In this document: in pieces, positions 55,166-64,000 of the stretch | Layout of the letters: each line of letters opens with the position of its first letter | Numbering within the stretch: the stretch's first letter is position 1 | From: Apostichopus japonicus | Lineage: Eukaryota > Echinodermata > Holothuroidea > Aspidochirotida > Stichopodidae | DNA length: 64,000 nucleotides | Assembly: GCF_037975245.1 (NCBI RefSeq) | Contig: NC_092579.1 | Location: 21,892,666-21,956,665, forward strand | Direction: 5' to 3' | Notes under the pieces: generated by a model | Told to the model about the DNA's origin: nothing | Database searches by the model: none | Seen by the model: the letters and a program-made list of their open reading frames with translations, nothing else | Translations under genes and position numbers: made by a program

Positions 55166-55695
55166 CAAGGGCGGCGGAACCGGGGGCACAAGGGGCACGT
55201 GCCCCCCCCACTTTTCCTCAGGTTAAAAATGTGCCCTTTTTCTACATAAAAATTTCTAAATAACAAAAGAGTTTACAAAGCGAAACCCACGTCGAATGAA
55301 ATATTTCGGGAAGTTTTAAATGTTTACTACCATAGGCTTATAGGAGCCCAATTTGATTTGGGGGGCTGTAACGACTTGCCCGAAAAATATTACCAAATCT
55401 TTTTCGGGACTTGGACTTTATAATGATTTCACCTCATTTTGTCTCGAAAGAAAACTTGTTCTTTGTTTCCCAATTTGCACATTGGATATTGCAGTGCTAG
55501 TATATGCATTGTTTCCTTGAGGGGGGGGGGGGGGGGGCGTTCATGGAGTGATGTGTATACGCAAATAAGATAATACAATAAGAGTTATAAAGGGTACTAA
55601 ATATCAGGCTGCATTAGTCCAATCGAATTTCTGTAAAGTGCCCTTCGACGTCGGTGCCCCCCCCCCCCAGAATAAAAGTGCTTCCGCCGCCCTTG
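55166..55695. mobile_element. Non-autonomous hAT-type transposon, 530 bp
   Basis: Perfect 14-bp terminal inverted repeats, CAAGGGCGGCGGAA at 55166 and its complement ending at 55695, are flanked by a perfect 8-bp target-site duplication CGTGATAG (55158-55165 and 55696-55703). Subterminal G-rich and C-rich tracts (GGGGGCACAAGGGGCACGTG near the left, GGTGCCCCC near the right) extend the symmetry. No transposase frame is present. The 8-bp duplication and CA...TG ends fit the hAT superfamily; P elements also make 8-bp duplications. Confidence 0.93.
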
Positions 55696-56570
55696 CGTGA
55701 TAGAAAAGCAAGCAAATACACAATTTTCTCGCACATGGAAAGCCCTTTCGAAGAGAATGCGTTTCGTAGGTTTCTATAAATATTACATTGTTGTTGTAAA
55801 GTTTTATCGTTAACCTTTTTTTTTAATAGTTAGAAAATGAAAGGAATTCAATCGTTTTATTTTTTTTTAAATCTCAAACGCATCAATCTGGGGGTGGGGG
55901 GGGGGGGGGGTGAAATACATTCCCTTCATTTCACTAGTGATGATCATACGCTATAGCGGTATGGTAAAAGTGATAGTGCGCCATCTATTTCACTTCGTAT
56001 GTGGTCGACGGCCCAGGCATTTTATCAGTCATATAAAATAAAACAGAGTTATATATTTGAACAGATAGTGGGAGAACATATACACGGTTTAAAATCAGTG
56101 AAACGTCGAATGCTGCAATAATTTTCAGCATTTCTTTTCAATGTTAGCGCTGGATGGCCTCCTTTAACGACCTAGTATAGTGTAAACATCAATGAAAGAC
56201 ATGACATACGGATCTGAAAAAAAGGGTAAAACTGTAAAAAACAACTAGGATTTCATTAAGTAATGTTTCAAGTATTATAGCCTACGGACTTTATGTGGCA
56301 TGGTTCATGTATGCTGCTAATTTAGATAAATTAGAAAAATGAAGTCTACAGCATTAAGCAAAATAGGTTGATTTAAATTGTCCCAAAGCTGCAGAAGCGG
56401 TGGAATTCTTCTAGTGTAAGTACAGTCCCTTTGTATAAAAAAAAACCGAAAAAAAAAAGAAAGAAAAAAACCCAACAGGCGTAATGATTCCTTGCCATGT
56501 TTTATATGAAGAATTCAATGCACACATGTTTCTTTCTTTTACAAAGTATCGCGAGGTTAACCTTCTCTGA

Positions 56571-56703
56571 ACCTCAAATGACCTTTGATCTCTATGAAAC
56601 AAAAGCGTTCTTGTACACAGTCTCTCAATCATTGGTTTTCAAGTTTTCATGTTTACCAAGTTTGCAAAAATTGACCTCAAATGACCTTGATCTCTATGAA
56701 AAC
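56571..56703 (+). repeat. Direct repeat of an ACCTCAAATGACC(T)TTGATC motif
   Basis: A 29-30 bp sequence, 'acctcaaatgacctttgat' plus 'ctctatgaaa', occurs at 56571-56600 and again at 56674-56703 with one base missing. It may be part of a tandem TGACCT-rich repeat. Confidence 0.8.
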
Positions 56704-57929
56704 ATTAGGGATCTTGTGAAGACACATAACAAAACTTACCCCACCCCCAGCTCATATCCTTCTGTAAAGACAAAAATAAATACTACATTTTTTTGTCCAC
56801 AAAATCCACACATTTTAGACCCTACAGTATATAGGCTATTATGTCAACCTACATTTATTCTTTTCTGGCATTATCAGCTATAGCATTTTTATAGGTCATA
56901 ATAAAATATTCTAATTTTGTTCTCTTTCTTTTGTCTTTTTTTTGTCTTTCTTCTTCTTCTTGTTCATTCAATAAGTTGAATCATAGTCTCATTTATAAAT
57001 TCATCTATTCCTCATTTTAATCAACAAATGTTATTCTTTCGCATATATCAACTCAATCTTTCATAGATGAAATTATCCTGTCGCTCAATTTTTAAACAGC
57101 ATGTGTGCAATGTTTGATTACGATCGATGGATTAGATAGAGACTTAATTTACCAGCGTGGGTTCAAAGTTGCATCGCTTTGTCACAGCCTGATATATGAT
57201 AAGCCACCATATTATAATTATAACAGGTCAATGTCCTGGTATAAACATCCGGCTGATGACGGCATGTTTCACGGATTACTTTAAGCAGTAAACTGCTTGT
57301 TGTTCTGCTTGATAAATTAGTGTACACGTTATATTCTGTCCATTCACCAAAGGTCTGCTTATATAGTTTCGTTTTGCTCCTTTACTTTATTCATTACGGT
57401 ATCCAGTTTTATTTCCATATGGAGACCTAAACGGGAGTAAAAATAGAATTAACTTACGCTATAAATGCACGGTGGAAGGGCACTTAAGCAATTAAGTGAT
57501 GATAAAATCTTGTTTAGTTTTTTATAGTTTCTTTAAAAATAGGTCTTTATGTTTAGTTATATAGTATCAACTTGTTTGTCAAGTTTGAGATGCCACAGTA
57601 TCAATGAGACGAGGTTCACACAGACAGTTGAACACATAAATACCTCGTTGTTATATGTTGTCCTCTTAAACGGTATTTCTGACAACTAATATTATTGTAA
57701 ATAAAGTCCTTGAATAGAAAAGTAGGTAATATTCTATTTATTTACGGTTTCGGTCACATGGCTGGAGGGGACTGGGGGGGAGGGGGCTAGTGGGTTGAGA
57801 GTTTGCCAAAGAATCAGGATCGCGACTGATTAGTATGTTAAGTTGTCTCCTCCTTTAGCTATTAGATATAGTACCTTAGATAAACATGCGTGATATGACA
57901 CTTTTTATGTGCTATGATGGGTCCACACT

Positions 57930-58209
57930 ATGAGGTATCCTTATGAGGTACCCTATGGTGGGTATCATTGTGGGTACCATATGAGATATCCTATTGGGTA
58001 TCCTTTTGTGGGTATCATGTGAGGTATGCTAGTGTGGGTATTATGTGAGGTATCATATAATCTATCATATGAAGTATCCTAGTGTGGGTATCATTATGTG
58101 AGGTATCATATGTGAGGTATCATATAAGGTATCATATAAGCTATCCTATGAGATATCCTATGATGGGAATGACATGAGGTATCCTAAGAGGTATCATATG
58201 ATGGGTATC
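57930..58209 (+). repeat. Degenerate GAGGTATC minisatellite
   Basis: About 280 bp of variant units built on 'gtgaggtatc' and 'tatgtgggtatc', 11-20 bp each, with many substitutions and unit-length changes. No coding signal is seen. Confidence 0.85.
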
Positions 58210-61200
58210 TCTCCAAGTCTGTGTATTCGATGTTCGAATTTCGAGGGTGAAGAGAGAAAAGATCACCTTTTTTTTTATTTCCGATGTAATCTTTTCCTCC
58301 CATAGCTCTGTAATATGTTCACGTATATAGTATATGAACACTCAATGAATATAATTGACGCTTCAACATTCAAATTCATTTTTTCCTTGCTTCGCAAATT
58401 GACAAATAACAAGAGTTAAACAGAATTGCATCACAAAGTCAAATTATGAACCTTTAAGATTGGTTTGAGGGGTTGAAAGTAAGTAAAAAACGGAATTTTG
58501 AACCTCCCGTCGATCGATTTTATCGAACTTACATCTCCACAGACTGACAGGTGCGAACTCTTTGAGGAACCTTTCTGAGAAAGAAAAGAACCCCTTTCCG
58601 AATTTTATTAAACCGTATGGCAGTCCAGAGTACTTCAAATTGTCATAGGCCTATGTGATGTAAAAGTTACGAAAGATCCCGTGAGGTGCACGTTTAACGT
58701 GACTAGCATCTTTTAACGGATACATCCAATGTTATAAACGATACAGTATGGGACTGTTGCCTGCGTAGCTGGCCCCTGTGCTAAGTTACGACTCCGCACA
58801 CGATAACAGGGTAAGTTAAGCATAGTGTAAACGGGCGTTATGGAAGTAGGCAGGGTAACCATGAGCCAACTAAGCTTGGCAGAGCCTCAGTCCATATACA
58901 CATGAGGAAAACAACACGACACTTTTGACTGTTTACGACGCCAACGGACCGGTCTTTTCGTTTTCATTATGTATTAGTTTTGGAAACATGCTGTACCCTT
59001 GACATTCATTGATGACAGAGTAAAGAAGCCTTAATCACTGTCAAATAATGTTATCAACCGTGTTTTGGCGGTATAGATAGGATGCAGCTGCCGCAGCAGC
59101 TTTAACCCTCTCCGTTTGGTCTGTCAGCGTTTTACCCGAAATAGCGTAGAAGCCTATACACCACCGGCTGTCTTTTTGTAGATTAATTGAGAAATATGTT
59201 ACCTAGTGTTTGTGTTAACGAAATAGAACGAAATTAAAATAAGGCTATTATTGCTTATCTTGCATGGGCGGACAGAATAATGGTGTCTCATTATTATTAA
59301 GTCACAATTTGTTTGTATAACGTATCTTTGTGTGCGTGTATGTGTTATGATGGATGTTCTACGCGTGGATTTTGTATTAAGGCAGCGCATGATCTGACGT
59401 TTCACACGTCTCTATATAAGTCCCCTGTTTGTGAAGTTCAAGTTGGCAGATCAGTGCATGGCGGTGAGAGCCAGGTCGGACCCTGGAGAAATTATGTCAC
59501 CCAGCTACTTTCGGAAAGGCTGCACTTTGCCTTGAGAAAAATTCTACACCTTACCCCCCCCCCATTGAGCCCGTGACTGTACCCCCCCCCCCCCCCGCCC
59601 CCTTCGTCAAGGCTAAGCATATAATAAAATAACACTACTATTGCCATAAAGAGAGGGTATCATCCTCATATAGAAACTTCTGCTCGGAAAACTCAAGTGT
59701 GGATGACCCGTTACAAGGCGACAATATCTTTATCATCTTTGTGGAAAATTTGCAGAATAGGCTTATAAAGTCTGTCGACAAGTTATTAAAAATACACACA
59801 AACACACACACCCACCCACACACGATCTGGTCAATTCTGTCACTATAACGCCTGTATTGTATTTCGTAGAGGTCAACTTTCAAATTTTGGTCATTCAGGG
59901 TACCGGGTATTATTATGCAATGTTCCTCGAGGAAGCGGTAGTATATTTCATATCATTCAGTGTCCTCTGAGATAGGATATAAGTTAATGCCAAACAGCAA
60001 TTTTCGGTATTTCACCATAATAGGTGAATCCGTGAGCGCGATGTACATTCCAAGCTTCCGTAGTTCATTGTGCGTCAAAATATTCTATTCAAATTGCAAA
60101 TGAAGGTATTTGCTTTTCTCCTAAGTGAAAGCGAAACCAAGCATAGCGTTGTTCCATGATAATCTTTTCATCTGTATTCTTAGTTTTTGACACAGAACGG
60201 TCAGATCACGTCCTAATTTACTAACTTTCGCAACAATCTCTTTGTTTGTTTCCCTTTCCTTCTCAGCATGAGAACCGTCATATAGTGGACGGGTTGTTCC
60301 TATTCAACATTACAAGTATGATAATGTGCGTAATTATCGCAGGGAATAATGTTAAAAAACAGCTGGACAAATAAACAGCATTTTCCTCACATTTAGATCT
60401 GAAACTGACTAGAGGCGAATCCCCTCGAGAGGGAGGGAGGACGATGTTCCCTAACCCTTTGGGTTCGTTATACACAATAAATATATTATGGGGTAAGAAT
60501 ATATCGTGGTTACATTGAACAGGGCCCATTCTGCTTATACTGTCGCTACTTCAATTCGCCCATCCCCGACAATCGAACACCACTACCTCTTTTCTCAACC
60601 CCCCCCCCCCCTCTAGCTCCACCTCTTTCTCTCTGTCCCCGCCTCCCACCTCGACTTCCCCTCCTACCTCTCATATGATGTTTTCTCAAGTTTTAGATGG
60701 AAATGCCTCTTTTGTTCACCCGACGATGTTGGGCCTATGACTTTAAGTTATGATGTTTAGCCTTGTGTGAAGCGCCCACCTATACTTATACAAGCCTATA
60801 TATAGCCCCAGACCGATGTACAGATACTTACTATACATGCGTATAGATACGGAGTGAAGGCGAAGTATATGTGTGTCAATATTGTCGGCGTCACACAACT
60901 ATACAGACCATATTATGAAAGAGAATTGATCGCAGTTGTTTGTTTTATTCTCACTTTAGGGTTATGTTCCATGTAGGCTAAAGACTCCGTTATTAACTCG
61001 TGTAGTCTATGCATGGAGTTTCAATATGTGAAAAGGGCAACCTTTTCTGCGATAATCCAGTGAACTTTGTGTGTTTCCCAGCGACTAAACTGCACCCCAG
61101 GCAGGGAATACTCGTTCACCATAACATTCCGATGAGTATATATACTTTTCTTTAGTGCTCTACCAGCAAATGTGTCAACCGTTATTGTCGTCTTCGTTTT

Positions 61201-63465
61201 GTTGTCTTGATTTTTTTTTAAAGTTTATTTTGGACCCTGACCTCAAAAACTCTCATACTAAATCAAAAACAACAAAAAACTTTCGCGCACCTGGGAACAA
61301 ACCCCGATGTTAAGAGCCATTTGTTTTTCCGTCTCTTTAAATTAAAAAAAAGAAAGACGAAAAAGACAATTTATTTTATATATATATTTTTTTTACCAAT
61401 AAACAGACTTCTTTTACGCGCAGTCGGGGTCTAACAATATGGCTATTTTGTTCCACGACATGATATGCCCAAACGTTTTGTAGATAAAACCTTGTTCCCA
61501 TGGATACGCCTAGAGTTGTAACTTTCAAACTTGCTATATACGTATACTAATTTTGTTGTACCCACGGAGATTCAAGTTATGTCAGTAATAACCAGGCTAT
61601 GAGAGAGATAAGAATATTTTTACCAATGCACACATTGTGAACAGTGAGTAGGCCTATGCATGATTTCGTGAATTAAAGCGAAATTTGGTCTTACGTTATT
61701 GCAGGAAGATTCGATACCTAATTATCAGCAGTGTTATGTGCGTTAATGCCGTGTTAACTATATATGCAACGACAGACTACACATTTGATTTTACGCTATG
61801 TTCGATGGGGGGGGGGGGGGGTTATGACCCAGCATTTTATAGGCAAATCAGGTCACACCCTGCACAGAACAGACTGACATTTGTTTGGTTTGTTTGTTTC
61901 TGTTATTTTCCCACTTAGTTACAGGCGAGAAATACACGTCTTAACCACGTTGTTCCTAACTGTCTCTCTCTCTCTCTAGGATTTCGCAGTATGGTTTCAA
62001 TTTATAAAAACATTCTGTAAATTGAAGAGTTCATTTCCTCGGATGCGCATTACTTTGGATTACTACAATGACCTCTCTTCGTTCAGTGTAGCGAATATCT
62101 CTATTCTTCGTACATAATTTGGCAACATGCTATACCCGCAGTTTCCTTCTTCCTTCTGATCAGTTTCATTTCGCATTAGTGCATAAAAAGGATATGAATT
62201 TCATATTTTTATGTTTGCAATCATACACACCGCTTTGCGTTTGATCATATCCACATGTTGCTATACTGTCTAGGAACTCCTGAGCTATAGGCTACACAAG
62301 TATTTATTGCAGTTCACTTGTTTTGAATCAAGATGCTTCTTGAGAATAGGGAGCCAACATGAGCACGATCCCAAAGTATATAGCCTTGTATTATTGCCCT
62401 GCAGGCAAAAATGGTGCCCAATCGATTTAGTATAGCACTTACCGATATTGCAACCAAAAACAAACATATTAAAAGGTGCTAAGTTGCGCCCTCAACATTG
62501 ACTGAAGTGGGTCCTACTTACAACTGACAGCAAATGTTGATACCATGTGTATATCAGCTATCTAATAACACACCATCAAATATCACATATATTCTGTAGT
62601 ATACTATCGAATAACAACACATCATTGGATGATATCAGAAGAGTAAGGGGATTAGACGAACACTTATACCGATATGAGCTTGGAGTACTCACTGTCTCCT
62701 ATCGTGGAGAGCACTGGGTCGATAAACGTATGATTTTGTGCAATGAGCTTTAAGTTAGATCATGGAGCTAAAACAGATCTGTTCAAGTTACCTCCATGGT
62801 TAGATGGAGAGAAATAACATGACTCGCGAAGAGATAAGTAACACTTTCATACAAAAGTAAACGTGTTAGCTGCTGGTTATAACAAACAGAGTATACCATT
62901 TGGAAAGATGTGGATAGATTTTCACTGATGTTAGTTCGGTTCAGAAGAAAGCTTAGAGTGATACTATCATGTATAAAGTTGATGTTCTATTAACAGTAGG
63001 TCACAAGGATATATGTGTTCTTATATCTACTCCGGAAGACCCTAGCTTCAAAATGCGAGTATTTCGAAGGGCGTGGTACATGGAAGGCAGGGGGAGAGGG
63101 GACTTTGCTTTGGGAGGATATGGCGATAAGCAAGTGATGGTACAAAAATACCAAACATGACTACTTTAAGTATGGTATGTCGGAAAACCATGTTGAATCA
63201 TATATACGAAGTCCAGTTGAGTTATTCCAATTTGTTACAATGATTGCTGTATATACACATAGTTAAGAACGTACGCGTATATAATTATGTATTATCACCT
63301 TTGTATACTACCAGGGAGTTGTTATAACAACTCCTTGATACTACTAACCAAGGAGCAGCAGCATAGCCCGCTGGACTGCAGATAAGAAAGATTTTCAAAC
63401 TTATACGATTTGGTGTCATGCATGGTGAAATATGTATATGCATAGCCTGCCAGACCAGGTAGGTA

Positions 63466-63949
63466 TATGGAACGCCAAAAGACTCCGCACCAGATATGAC
63501 GATGTTCTGAAGGATACGTCCATGTTCTAATTGACATGTCCAGTGTCATTGCCAACGATATTCAATGACACGCATGGCTGATGCAAACATATATAAGTTG
63601 ACACTGTTAATGTGATACGTGCATGGTGTTCATTAAAGGTGTCAGATGAAACTAGTGATAACATACAGAGTATACCCAATTCGGTGTGCCTTTTGGCGCG
63701 CGTAGCCGAGGACACCAAAAGTCTCACCAGTTATGGACGATTGTTCTGGAAAATATGTACATACATGCCGGTTAACTGATATATGTAAAAATCAGTACAT
63801 CGTGTCTTCGTGACACTTGACATCAGAAGCATTAATGTTAACATAACTCTCAGTATACAGTAAATGTGATGGATATATCCTTTAGGACGTGGAAATATCC
63901 TTCAGAACTTTCATATCTGGCAACTCTTCAGTAGTTTTGGCGTTCCATA
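63466..63949. repeat. Imperfect inverted repeat with GGAACGCCAAAA ends
   Basis: The left arm, about 63466-63526, begins TATATGGAACGCCAAAAG and runs through CCAGATATGA and GTTCTGAAGGATA. The right arm, about 63885-63949, is its diverged reverse complement (TATCCTTCAGAAC, TCATATCTGG, TTTTGGCGTTCCATA). A further related copy lies at about 63705-63755 (CACCAAAAGTCTCACCAG). It may be a decayed inverted-repeat transposon. Confidence 0.7.
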
Positions 63950-64000
63950 CAGGTATACACAAATATGCGTATTTAATGCTGAAGTATATACACACAGAAA

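Overview
The window is animal nuclear DNA. Genes are split into short exons with GT/AG introns, are widely spaced, and sit in AT-rich sequence full of (TA)n tracts, poly-G/C runs and small DNA transposons. Recurrent 'taggcctaac'-type words, a metazoan UBALD gene and an invertebrate-type nucleoside hydrolase fit a marine invertebrate. An echinoderm such as a sea cucumber is my best guess, but the sequence alone does not prove it. Five protein-coding genes can be rebuilt exon by exon, with matching reading phases at every junction. || Layout. 1-9 kb: a UBALD (UBA-like domain) gene on the minus strand, three coding exons, with a CRE/octamer/CCAAT promoter just upstream. 9-13 kb: intergenic. 13.1-17.8 kb: an inosine-uridine-type nucleoside hydrolase on the plus strand, five coding exons, 349 aa. 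19.6-23.9 kb: ribosomal protein L18 (eL18) on the minus strand, six coding exons, 188 aa. 24.2-33.6 kb: the ribosome biogenesis factor RRS1 on the plus strand, eleven coding exons, 330 aa. RPL18 and RRS1 are head to head, with 274 bp between their start codons, so a structural protein of the large subunit and an assembly factor of the same subunit probably share one promoter region. 33.6-40.2 kb: intergenic, with a hAT-type MITE. 40.2-49.1 kb: a minus-strand gene encoding tandem protein-kinase-C-type C1 zinc fingers, incomplete at its 5' end. 49.1-64 kb: no convincing exon. This may be a long 5' intron of the C1 gene, and it holds another hAT-type element, (TA)n tracts, a GGTATC minisatellite and a dispersed inverted repeat. 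|| The most unusual item is the C1 gene. After two C1 domains very like those of PKC, where a PKC would continue into hinge and kinase, the frame runs through an in-phase splice into a 131-residue exon that is about 60% Asp/Glu/Lys and then stops. No kinase exon is visible downstream before the neighbouring gene. The gene therefore looks like a DAG/phorbol-sensor module joined to a highly charged tail, or a regulatory-only isoform of a PKC. || Other structures include an exact 319-bp tandem duplication and a near-perfect 30-bp-arm hairpin inside RRS1 introns, a (TA)n-filled inverted-repeat element, two transposons with perfect 8-bp target-site duplications, and a possible intronic box C/D snoRNA in RPL18.
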